Shown: positions 1-5,779 of the stretch, one piece after another
Layout: each line of letters begins with the position of its first letter
Position numbering within the stretch: position 1 is the stretch's first letter
NCBI GenBank assembly: GCA_001898095.1
Contig: MKSH01000081.1
Span: forward strand, 4,707-14,430
From: Solirubrobacterales bacterium 70-9
GTDB taxonomy: Bacteria > Actinomycetota > Thermoleophilia > Solirubrobacterales > 70-9
Direction: 5' to 3'
DNA length: 9,724 bases
The notes under the pieces: model-generated
What the model saw: the letters and a program-made list of their open reading frames with translations, nothing else
Databases searched by the model: none
What the model was told of the DNA's origin: nothing
Position numbers and translations under genes: made by a program

Positions 1-1
1 C

Positions 2-703
2 AGCTTCGGCAGCGTCCCGGCCGCGGTGGCGGGCGTCGTCCTCGTCTCGATCCTCGAGCAGCACATCTCCGAGGATCGGCTGAACTCGCTCGTCTACGCG
101 GTGCTGGGCGGCACCCTGCTGATGGTCGGCGTGGTGACGCTGACCCGGGCGCTGATCCTGAAAGGCCTGATCGACGAGCGCGAGCGCTTCGAGGTCGAGA
201 AACGCCACAAGGTCGCCGCGATCGTGATCGGCGCCACCACCGGCTTCGTCATCGGGATCACCTCGGCGGGCTCGGGCACGGTGATCGCGATCCTCCTGAT
301 CGCCGTCTACCGGCTCGCCCCGAAGCGGGTCGTGGGCACCGACATCGTCCACGCGGCGGTGCTCCTGACCGCAGCGGGACTTGCTCACATCGTCGCCGGC
401 AACGTCGACTTCGGCCTCGCCGGGAACATCCTGGTCGGCTCGATCCCGGGCGTGATCATCGGAGCGGCGCTGTCCGACAAGGCCCCGCAGGGCTTCATCC
501 GGATCGCTCTCGGGATCGTCCTGATGGCCTCCGGCATCGTCACGATCCAGAAGGGCGACTCGACCGTATGGCCGATCGCGGCGGCCGTCGCGGCCGTCCT
601 CCTGGGCGCCGTCCTCTACGCGCCGCACTACATGAACAAACGCTACCGGCGCCAATTGGAGAGCGCCGCGGGGGCGGGTCGGCCCTCCCAGCCGGCCGCC
701 TGA
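2..703 (+). CDS. TauE/SafE-family membrane anion permease (5' partial)
   Basis: This is the C-terminal part of a sulfite exporter TauE/SafE-family integral membrane protein. The frame is open from base 2 to the TGA at 701-703, so the true start lies upstream of the window; the GTG at 26 is probably internal. About 233 residues are visible. Hydrophobic segments alternate with short loops. The motif GITSAGSGTV, followed by RVVGTDIVHA and then a glycine-rich helix (LVGSIPGVIIGAALS), matches the second half of the TauE repeat. The tail after the last membrane segment is basic (NKRYRRQ), as expected for a cytoplasmic C-terminus. Family members export sulfite, sulfoacetate or other organic sulfur anions, or import sulfate-like anions; the substrate cannot be read from sequence. 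The cysteine-free Rrf2 regulator 38 bp downstream on the same strand makes a sulfur role more plausible. The family call is firm, the substrate open. Confidence 0.87.
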   Translation, partial: SFGSVPAAVAGVVLVSILEQHISEDRLNSLVYAVLGGTLLMVGVVTLTRALILKGLIDERERFEVEKRHKVAAIVIGATTGFVIGITSAGSGTVIAILLIAVYRLAPKRVVGTDIVHAAVLLTAAGLAHIVAGNVDFGLAGNILVGSIPGVIIGAALSDKAPQGFIRIALGIVLMASGIVTIQKGDSTVWPIAAAVAAVLLGAVLYAPHYMNKRYRRQLESAAGAGRPSQPAA

Positions 704-728
704 TCGGGCCCAGGGCCGGGCCGGTTGT

Positions 729-734
729 TTTAAT
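729..734 (+). promoter_or_regulatory. Candidate -10 element for a leaderless Rrf2-gene transcript
   Basis: TTTAAT lies in the only AT-rich patch between the permease stop (703) and the ATG at 742. Exactly 7 nt separate the hexamer from the ATG, so transcription would start at or next to the A of the start codon. No Shine-Dalgarno-like sequence precedes the ATG. No convincing -35 is visible. Confidence 0.45.
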
Positions 735-741
735 TCGTCAC

Positions 742-1200
742 ATGCGTGTCTCAGCCAAGGCCGATTACGCCGTCCGCGCCGCCGTCGAGCTGGCCGCCGC
801 CGGCGAGGGCGAGCCGGTCAAGGGAGAGCGGCTTGCCACCTCCCAGGACATCCCCCTCCAGTTCCTCGAGCACATCCTCCTGGAGCTGAAGCACCAGGGG
901 CTGGTCCGCGCCCGCCGCGGTGCCAAGGGCGGCTACTGGCTCGCCCGCCCCGCCGACGAGGTGACCGTCGCCGACGTCGTCCGCGCGGTCGAGGGCCCGA
1001 TCGCGAACGTCCAGTCGATGCCGCCGGAGACGATCGAATACGCCGGCAACGCGGAAGCCCTCCGCGACGTCTGGATCGCCGTCCGCGCGAACATCCGCTC
1101 GGTCCTCGAGGAGGTCACCCTGGCCGACCTCGTCAGCGGCGAACTGCCGAAGCCGGTCGAGGCCCTGACGGCCGAGCCCGACGCCTGGGCCGCCCGTTAG
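742..1200 (+). CDS. Rrf2-family transcriptional regulator, cysteine-free
   Basis: The 152-residue product begins MRVSAKADYAVRAAVELA, the usual Rrf2 N-terminus, and continues through a winged helix-turn-helix (IPLQFLEHILLELKHQGLV, then the wing RGAKGGYWLARP). A helix (VTVADVVRAVEGPI) and a C-terminal dimerisation region follow. I chose the ATG at 742 because it gives the family's canonical start and length; the frame is open back to 568, but that would overlap the permease gene. Fe-S Rrf2 proteins such as IscR and NsrR carry three clustered cysteines after the HTH. This protein has no cysteine at all, so it cannot bind a cluster through Cys. Cluster-free members include CymR, the regulator of cysteine metabolism. 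Together with the neighbouring TauE-like gene this suggests control of sulfur metabolism, which is inference. The gene ends 14 bp from a convergent small gene. Confidence 0.9.
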   Translation: MRVSAKADYAVRAAVELAAAGEGEPVKGERLATSQDIPLQFLEHILLELKHQGLVRARRGAKGGYWLARPADEVTVADVVRAVEGPIANVQSMPPETIEYAGNAEALRDVWIAVRANIRSVLEEVTLADLVSGELPKPVEALTAEPDAWAAR

Positions 1201-1214
1201 CCCGCCGCCGCGCC

Positions 1215-1424
1215 TCAGGCGCCGTGTAGCAGGATCGTGATCATGATCCCGGCGAAGCCGAGGATCATCGTCAGGAACATCGAGAAGATGATGCCGACGA
1301 GAGTGCGAAAGTCGGCGCGGGCCTCGCCCCGGACGGCCGCGAATTCCCTGCTCATCTCTGCGAAGCCATCATCGACTTTCTTCTCCAGTGCGCTTACGCG
1401 GCGCTCGTCCCAAAAGATCCTCAT
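1215..1424 (-). CDS. Small coiled-coil, single-pass membrane protein of unknown function
   Basis: This 69-residue protein is not one I can assign to a named family. Residues about 8-40 are charged with heptad-like spacing (VSALEKKVDDGFAEMSREF), predicting a short coiled coil. Residues about 42-66 form one strongly hydrophobic segment (LVGIIFSMFLTMILGFAGI), followed by only three residues, so it is probably a C-terminally anchored protein with its helix in the cytoplasm. The layout recalls small anchored coiled-coil proteins found in many actinobacteria. It sits between convergent Rrf2 and upstream Stf0 genes; the Stf0 stop lies 66 bp upstream, so cotranscription with Stf0 is possible. No Shine-Dalgarno precedes the ATG. 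Coding potential is supported by the coherent amphipathic-plus-membrane pattern; the opposite-strand ORF here (1237-1554) has no such pattern. Confidence 0.68.
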   Translation of the reverse strand: MRIFWDERRVSALEKKVDDGFAEMSREFAAVRGEARADFRTLVGIIFSMFLTMILGFAGIMITILLHGA

Positions 1425-1490
1425 GGACCGATGGAAGCACCCGTTTACTCAGATAACAAGCGCTGTCACACAAGATTTTGAAAGGCGCTT

Positions 1491-2402
1491 CTACTTCTTC
1501 ACGGTCGGCACGGGAACGAGGTCGAACTCGGTGCCCAGGCGCAGCTCCGAGTAGCGCTTCGTCCAGTCGTCGTTGAAGCTGTCGGACTGTTTCTTCATCC
1601 GCGGCTGGAAGGTGAAATCGTCGGGAGGGGAGAGGTCGAGGCGGTCGAGCAGGTTCAGGGTCGAGGTCTCGTAGTCACCGGCGAAGTTCTCGTAGAGGAC
1701 GAGGATCGGCTTGATCCCGGCGTGCTCGAAGAAGGCGTCCCAGGAGGCCTCCTCGATCAGGAGTTCCCGCAGGAGGTGGTCGATCGCCCGGTAGTGGAAG
1801 CGCAGCTGCGGCCGGTGCTCCTCGATGAAGGTGCGGTAGGGGGGAGAGCCGTCGTCCTCGACCGAGATCGCGCTGGAGCTCGACGCCTGGTCCTCGCGCC
1901 AGGTCGCCGTCTGCACCGCCTTCCAGAGGCTGACCGCCTGGCGCACCTTGTTGGCGCGGACGACGCGGACGAAGGTGAGGTTCGGGAAGACGGCGGGGAG
2001 GAGCTCGGCCAGCGGCACGTCGCGGTAGGCGGGGACGTTGCGGACGAGGCTGACGAAGTCGCCGAAGTACCCCCACATCAGCTTCGCGCCGAAGACCCCG
2101 TTCGGGGTCGTCCCCGCCTCGAAGGCCCATTCGAGGTAGCGGTCGTAGGCGGCGCGGCTCCAGAGCGGGGAGCGGGGCGTCTGCTCGGCGCCGACCCCGC
2201 GCTCGCCGAGGTGGTCGCGGATCGACTGGTCCTCGACGCCGAGGAAGTACTCCTCCGGGCGGCGCGGCCGGCCCGAGTGGCGGAGCGCCTCGAAGTACTC
2301 CTCCGGCCGCCCGGCGACGCCGGTTTCACCGAGCGCGTGGCAGACGAGCGTGGAGCCGCTGCGGGGCGTGGCGCAGACGAGGTAGGAGCGATCAGGCTGC
2401 AT
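1491..2402 (-). CDS. Stf0-type PAPS-dependent sulfotransferase
   Basis: The 303-residue product resembles mycobacterial Stf0, the trehalose 2-sulfotransferase that makes the sulfated core of sulfolipid-1. The PAPS 5'-phosphosulfate loop is CATPRSGST (residues 10-18). GVAGRPEEYF (28-37) aligns with the Stf0 segment bearing the catalytic Glu, which I place at E35 from memory of the alignment. VEDQSI (56-61), TTPNGVFGAKLMW (98-110) and the 3'-phosphate-binding stretch VRANKVRQAVSLWKAVQT (148-165) are also family features. The length exceeds that of Stf0 by roughly 35 residues, including a Ser/acid-rich insert near 173-185. No signal peptide is seen, so it is cytoplasmic. The acceptor could be trehalose, another sugar or a lipid; sequence does not decide. 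It is divergent from a sulfatase gene with a 53-bp gap. The ATG at 2402 gives the family's short N-terminus before the first strand. Confidence 0.88.
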   Translation of the reverse strand: MQPDRSYLVCATPRSGSTLVCHALGETGVAGRPEEYFEALRHSGRPRRPEEYFLGVEDQSIRDHLGERGVGAEQTPRSPLWSRAAYDRYLEWAFEAGTTPNGVFGAKLMWGYFGDFVSLVRNVPAYRDVPLAELLPAVFPNLTFVRVVRANKVRQAVSLWKAVQTATWREDQASSSSAISVEDDGSPPYRTFIEEHRPQLRFHYRAIDHLLRELLIEEASWDAFFEHAGIKPILVLYENFAGDYETSTLNLLDRLDLSPPDDFTFQPRMKKQSDSFNDDWTKRYSELRLGTEFDLVPVPTVKK

Positions 2403-2410
2403 TGCCGACT

Positions 2411-2416
2411 AAGTTA
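2411..2416 (-). promoter_or_regulatory. Candidate -10 element for the sulfotransferase gene
   Basis: On the minus strand TAACTT lies 8 nt before the ATG at 2402. It fits TANNNT and no Shine-Dalgarno is present in the 8-nt spacer. A leaderless or nearly leaderless transcript is inferred; no clear -35 is visible. Confidence 0.4.
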
Positions 2417-2442
2417 ATCAACAAAAGATGAGAAGGTGGTCA

Positions 2443-2448
2443 TATCAT
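2443..2448 (+). promoter_or_regulatory. Candidate -10 element for the sulfatase gene
   Basis: TATCAT lies exactly 7 nt before the GTG at 2456, giving a predicted start of transcription at the start codon. The same hexamer at the same distance occurs before MoxR at 9530-9535. The purine-rich AGAAGGTGG at 2431-2439 is 16 nt from the GTG, too far for a normal ribosome-binding site, and would be upstream of a leaderless transcript. Confidence 0.45.
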
Positions 2449-2455
2449 CGAAATT

Positions 2456-3793
2456 GTGGACCAGACACCCAACATCCTCTACATCCACTCGCATGACACC
2501 GGACGGGTGGTCCAGCCTTACGGCTTCCAGGTACCCACCCCGAACATCCAGATGCTGGCCGACCAGGGGGTGCTCTTCCGCCAGGCCTTCTGCGCCGCGC
2601 CAACCTGCTCCGGCAGCCGCGCCAGCCTGCTGACCGGCCTCTACTGCCACAACAACGGGATGGAGGGGCTCGCCCACCGGGGCTGGGAGCTGCGCGACTA
2701 CGGGCAGCACTGGGTCCACTCGCTGCGCGCCGGCGGCTACCACTCGATCCTGGTCGGCGAGCAGCACATCTCCAGGGACCCGGCGGTGATCGGCTACGAC
2801 GAGGTGATCAAGGTCGGCTCGAACAAGGCCGAGGACGTGGCGCCGCTGACGATCGAGGCGCTGCGCGGAGCGAAGAAGACCGGCAAACCGTGGTTCATGT
2901 CGGTCGGCTTCTTCGAGACCCACCGGGACTTCTCGGCGCCGACCTCGGTCCGCGACACGCTCTACTCGCTGCCCCCGGGCAACCTCCCCGATCAGCCCGC
3001 GACGCGCCGCGACATGGCCGAGTTCAAGGCCAGCGTGCGCTCGCTCGACCAGGGGATCGGCGCCGTCCTCCATGCCCTCCACGACCTCGGCCTGGTCGAC
3101 GACACCCTGGTCATCTGCACCACCGACCACGGCGTCGCCTTCCCCGGCTCGAAGGCGACGCTGACCGACCGCGGCACCGGCGTGATGCTGATCGTCCGCG
3201 GCCCCGGCCCGTTCGCGGGCGGCAAGGTGATCGACCAGCCGGTCACCCATCTCGACGTCTACCCGACCCTCTGCGAGGTCGCCGCGGTCGAGCCGCCCGA
3301 CTGGCTCCAGGGCGAGTCCCTGATTCCGCTGCTGACCGGCGAGGTCGACGCCCTCCACGAGGCGACCTTCGCCGAGATGACCTACCACGCCGCCTACGAG
3401 CCCCAGCGCTCGGTCCGCACCGAGCGCTGGAAGTACATCCGCCGCTTCGACGACTTCCCCGGCCCGGTGCTCGCCAACTGCGACGACTCGGCCTCGAAGG
3501 AGATCTGGCTGGAGGCGGGGTGGGGGGAGCGCACCGTCCCCCGCGAGCGCCTCTACGACCTGGTGCTGGACCCGGCCGAGATGGACAATCTCGCCGCCGA
3601 CCCGTCCTGCGGCAGGCATCTGGACGAGATGCGCCGCCGCCTCGAGGAGTGGATGCGCGCCACCGACGACCCGCTGCTCGAGGGTCCGGTCGAGCCCCCG
3701 GTCGGCGCCGAGGTGAACGAGCAGTGGCAGATCTCCCCCGACGAGCCGACCCGCACGGTCACTGCGGATCCCACGGCCGCGCCATCCAGCTGA
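2456..3793 (+). CDS. Type I (formylglycine-type) sulfatase, SGSH-like
   Basis: The 445-residue product is an alkaline-phosphatase-fold sulfatase that hydrolyses sulfate esters or N-sulfates. NILYIHSHDTGR (residues 6-17) is the first metal-binding strand, with a single Asp (D14) where many sulfatases have a DD pair. The signature TCSGSRASLLTG (50-61) contains C51, the residue matured to formylglycine, but Gly replaces the usual Pro of CxPxR. SVGFFETHRDF (149-159) and TTDHGVAFPGSKATLTDRG (222-240) carry the conserved His and Asp-His metal/sulfate residues; this layout resembles heparan N-sulfatase-like bacterial enzymes. No signal peptide is present, so it is probably cytoplasmic. The GTG at 2456 starts directly before the first strand; an in-frame stop at 2429-2431 leaves no upstream ATG, GTG or TTG. 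It is divergent from the sulfotransferase, and its last 35 bases overlap the convergent phosphatase gene. The true substrate is unknown. Confidence 0.9.
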   Translation: MDQTPNILYIHSHDTGRVVQPYGFQVPTPNIQMLADQGVLFRQAFCAAPTCSGSRASLLTGLYCHNNGMEGLAHRGWELRDYGQHWVHSLRAGGYHSILVGEQHISRDPAVIGYDEVIKVGSNKAEDVAPLTIEALRGAKKTGKPWFMSVGFFETHRDFSAPTSVRDTLYSLPPGNLPDQPATRRDMAEFKASVRSLDQGIGAVLHALHDLGLVDDTLVICTTDHGVAFPGSKATLTDRGTGVMLIVRGPGPFAGGKVIDQPVTHLDVYPTLCEVAAVEPPDWLQGESLIPLLTGEVDALHEATFAEMTYHAAYEPQRSVRTERWKYIRRFDDFPGPVLANCDDSASKEIWLEAGWGERTVPRERLYDLVLDPAEMDNLAADPSCGRHLDEMRRRLEEWMRATDDPLLEGPVEPPVGAEVNEQWQISPDEPTRTVTADPTAAPSS

Positions 3794-4334
3794 CGCAGGT
3801 CCAGCCGATCGCGGCAGGGGCGCCGCCGGGCTCGGGCACCGCGCCGTACTCGAACGTGCTGACCGCGCAGTTGGCGGAGCCGAGGTGCCACATCCGCTCG
3901 ATCGTCTCGACCGTGAAGCGCCCGCCGAGCACGGCGTCGAGGAGGAAGAAGCGGGTGAGGATGCCGTGGGTGACCAGCAGCGGCAGCTCCTCCGGGCCCG
4001 CCTCCGCGGCGTCGGCCTCGAACTGCTCCTTCAGCAGCTGGACGCGCTCGTAGGCCTGCGCGAAGGTCTCGCCGTCGTGCAGCTCGAAGGCGTAGGGGAC
4101 CGGCTCGGGGGCGAGGTCGAGCGCCGCGCCGACCGCCTCGGCGGTTTCGGTGGCGCGCCGCATCGGGCTCGTCAGCAGGCGGGTGACCCCCCAGTCGCGC
4201 AGCGCCGCGCCCGCCGCCGCGGCCTGCGCCCGTCCCCGCTCGGTCAGCAGGTCGCCCGCCTCCGCGCCCAGCGGCTCGTCGCCGGTATGTGCGTTGTGCG
4301 CCGACTCGCCGTGGCGCAGGAAGAGGACCCTCAT
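3759..4334 (-). CDS. Histidine phosphatase (phosphoglycerate mutase-like) family protein
   Basis: The 191-residue product starts MRVLFLRHGESAHN, with the RHG motif (R7-H8-G9) whose His is phosphorylated during catalysis. LLTSPMRRATETA (residues 53-65) supplies the second catalytic Arg, and THGILTRF (122-129) the second His, with Thr replacing the common Ser. These features make it a branch-1 histidine phosphatase, but its substrate (sugar phosphate, nucleotide, cofactor precursor or protein) is not readable. The ATG at 4334 was chosen because it begins exactly before the first strand; the frame is open to 4400, but that would overlap the VWA gene further. Start and upstream stop share ATGA, with no Shine-Dalgarno, implying translational coupling to the VWA gene. 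The 3' end overlaps the convergent sulfatase gene by 35 bp, and the final 20 residues look poorly conserved. Confidence 0.88.
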   Translation of the reverse strand: MRVLFLRHGESAHNAHTGDEPLGAEAGDLLTERGRAQAAAAGAALRDWGVTRLLTSPMRRATETAEAVGAALDLAPEPVPYAFELHDGETFAQAYERVQLLKEQFEADAAEAGPEELPLLVTHGILTRFFLLDAVLGGRFTVETIERMWHLGSANCAVSTFEYGAVPEPGGAPAAIGWTCVSWMARPWDPQ

Positions 4335-5761
4335 TCGGCGGCGGGCGTGCCCCCGGCCACCACGTCGACGAAGTTCTCCAGGTGGCGGGTGGTCCAGCAC
4401 TCGAAGGTGCCGTCGCAGAAGCGTTCGTAGGAGGACATCACCGAGTCGCCGTAGTTCCAGTAGAGCTTCGGCTCGGGATTCAGCCAGAAGAGCCGCCCGG
4501 CCCGCTCGCTGATCCGGGCGAAGACGTCGGCGTGCGGCTCGCGGCCGTTGGTGCGGGCGTCGCCGAGCACGATCACGGTCGAGCGCGGGTCGAGGTCTTC
4601 GGAGATCTCGGTCAGGAACTCGAGCCAGACGCGGCCGTAGTCGGTGTAGCCGGAGATGTCGGCGACGCCGCCCTCGCTTGAGATCTTCCGGGCGACGGCG
4701 GCGAAGTCGCGCTCGTGCTCGAAGACGTCGGTGACCTCGGAGATCCGCTCGATGAAGACGAAGCTGCGCAGCTTGCGGAACGAGTCGTGGAGGGCATGGA
4801 GGACCGAGAGGAAGAAGACGCTCGCCGAGGTGACCGAGGTGGAGACGTCGCAGAGGACGTAGATCTCCGGCCGGCGCGGTCGCTTCGGCCGGTAGCGCAG
4901 GTGCATCGGTACGCCGCCGGTCTCCAGCGAGGCGCGCATCGTCCGCCGCACGTCGACCATCTGACCCTTCTTGCGACCGCGCTGCTCGTGGCCGAGCGTC
5001 GCCAGCCGGCGCTTCATCTGCGAGACCGCGCGGTGGACGGCGGCGAGGTCCTGGGTCGGGCTGGTGGGGAGGGCGCGGTCGAGCTCGGCCAGCGGGCGCG
5101 AGGCGGGCAGCGTCTCGGTCCGCTCGATCAGGTCGCGTTCCAGTTCGCGCCGCAGGTGGCGCTCGAAGCCGGTCAGCTGGTCGCGGTCGATCGGCGGCCG
5201 GTTCTCACCCGACGCGGTCGGCGGCTGGGCGCCCGCGCTGAGCCCCAGCGAGCGGCGGATCCGCTGCACGTCGACGCCGACCACGCCGGAGCCCTCCTCG
5301 CGACCGAAGGCGGCGATCGCCAGCCGCGCCAGGTCGCGCAGCGCGTCCTCGTCGCCGCGTTCCATCGCGTCGCGGATCAGCTCCGAGAGCTGCTCGCTGT
5401 CGAGCCGTTCGCCCTCGCTGCCGTCGGGTTGGGCACCTTGGTTGATCTCGTCCGCGTCGCGCTCGCCGATCCCCTGCTCGATCGCGCTCGCCTCGGCGGC
5501 GCGGAAGAAGTGGCGGTCGAAGATCAGGTCGAAGACGCGGCGATCGTCCTGGGACTTGGCGATCGTCGAGGCGAGCGCCTCGCGGAAGTCGGTCTGCGAG
5601 GTCCAGGGCACGTGTTCGAGCGCCGCGAACGCGTCGAGGATCTCCGAGGTCCCGACCGCGACTCCCTCGCCGCGCAGCTCCTCGCAGAAGCCGAGCAGCT
5701 TCGGCCCGAATCCGGGCGGGCCGGGATCGGCTTTGGGACCGTAGGGCGATGAAGGGCTCAT
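4331..5761 (-). CDS. CoxE-like VWA-domain protein (MoxR partner type)
   Basis: The 476-residue product has an N-terminal helical region (FGPKLLGFCEELRGEGVAVG), an acidic, Gln/Ser-rich middle (about 85-180), an Arg-rich stretch with RGRKKGQMVDVRRTMRASL, and a C-terminal von Willebrand A domain. The MIDAS metal site is visible: DVSTS at about residues 305-309, GYTDYG with Thr near 373, and LGDART with Asp near 401. The segment RTMRASLETGGVPM before the VWA domain is typical of CoxE/YehP-like proteins. Such proteins work with MoxR AAA+ ATPases to insert or mature metal cofactors, as CoxD-CoxE do for CO dehydrogenase. The likely ATPase partner lies at 8653-9522, beyond an opposite-strand ABC operon. 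The frame is open back to 6973, but that part is antisense to the permease; the ATG at 5761 lies 7 nt after a TATTAT. It is coupled by ATGA to the phosphatase gene. Confidence 0.88.
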   Translation of the reverse strand: MSPSSPYGPKADPGPPGFGPKLLGFCEELRGEGVAVGTSEILDAFAALEHVPWTSQTDFREALASTIAKSQDDRRVFDLIFDRHFFRAAEASAIEQGIGERDADEINQGAQPDGSEGERLDSEQLSELIRDAMERGDEDALRDLARLAIAAFGREEGSGVVGVDVQRIRRSLGLSAGAQPPTASGENRPPIDRDQLTGFERHLRRELERDLIERTETLPASRPLAELDRALPTSPTQDLAAVHRAVSQMKRRLATLGHEQRGRKKGQMVDVRRTMRASLETGGVPMHLRYRPKRPRRPEIYVLCDVSTSVTSASVFFLSVLHALHDSFRKLRSFVFIERISEVTDVFEHERDFAAVARKISSEGGVADISGYTDYGRVWLEFLTEISEDLDPRSTVIVLGDARTNGREPHADVFARISERAGRLFWLNPEPKLYWNYGDSVMSSYERFCDGTFECWTTRHLENFVDVVAGGTPAAE

Positions 5762-5767
5762 CGCCTC

Positions 5768-5773
5768 GATAAT
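5768..5773 (+). promoter_or_regulatory. Candidate -10 element for the ABC exporter operon (half of a divergent promoter)
   Basis: GATAAT is followed by 6 nt and the GTG at 5780. Only 18 bp separate the two divergent start codons, so the two -10 elements occupy nearly the same base pairs. Any -35 would lie inside the neighbouring gene; none is convincing. Confidence 0.45.
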
Positions 5774-5774
5774 A
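5769..5774 (-). promoter_or_regulatory. Candidate -10 element for the VWA gene (half of a divergent promoter)
   Basis: On the minus strand TATTAT is followed by 7 nt and the ATG at 5761. A GAGG lies only 2 nt from the ATG, too close for normal ribosome binding. The hexamer overlaps, on the opposite strand, the GATAAT assigned to the permease gene. Confidence 0.5.
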
Positions 5775-5779
5775 GGTGG

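Noticed and set aside
568..741. Upstream extension of the Rrf2 gene
   Set aside because: It would overlap the permease gene by 136 bp and adds Arg/Gly-rich sequence ahead of the canonical Rrf2 start MRVSAKADYAVRA.
1458..1490. AAGCGC/GCGCTT inverted repeat as the Stf0 terminator
   Set aside because: Six base pairs around a 21-nt loop with no T-run is too weak to call.
1237..1554. Plus-strand open frame of 105 codons over the small membrane protein gene
   Set aside because: It has no domain or membrane pattern and crosses the end of Stf0; the minus-strand frame has a coherent coiled-coil/membrane layout.
1722..2417. Plus-strand open frame of 231 codons opposite Stf0
   Set aside because: It is a GC-driven antisense shadow without motifs; Stf0 motifs on the minus strand are unambiguous.
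2431..2439. AGAAGGTGG as a ribosome-binding site for the sulfatase
   Set aside because: It lies 16 nt from the GTG and there is no ATG, GTG or TTG nearer; only rare ATC or ATT codons would fit, so I prefer the leaderless reading.
2428..2449. GATGA/TCATC half-sites as an operator between Stf0 and the sulfatase
   Set aside because: Only four to five bases match in each arm, which is within chance in an AT-richer stretch.
2414..3619. Long minus-strand open frame of 401 codons opposite the sulfatase
   Set aside because: Composition is His/Arg/Gly/Val-rich antisense of a clear sulfatase with all its motifs; no domain is recognisable.
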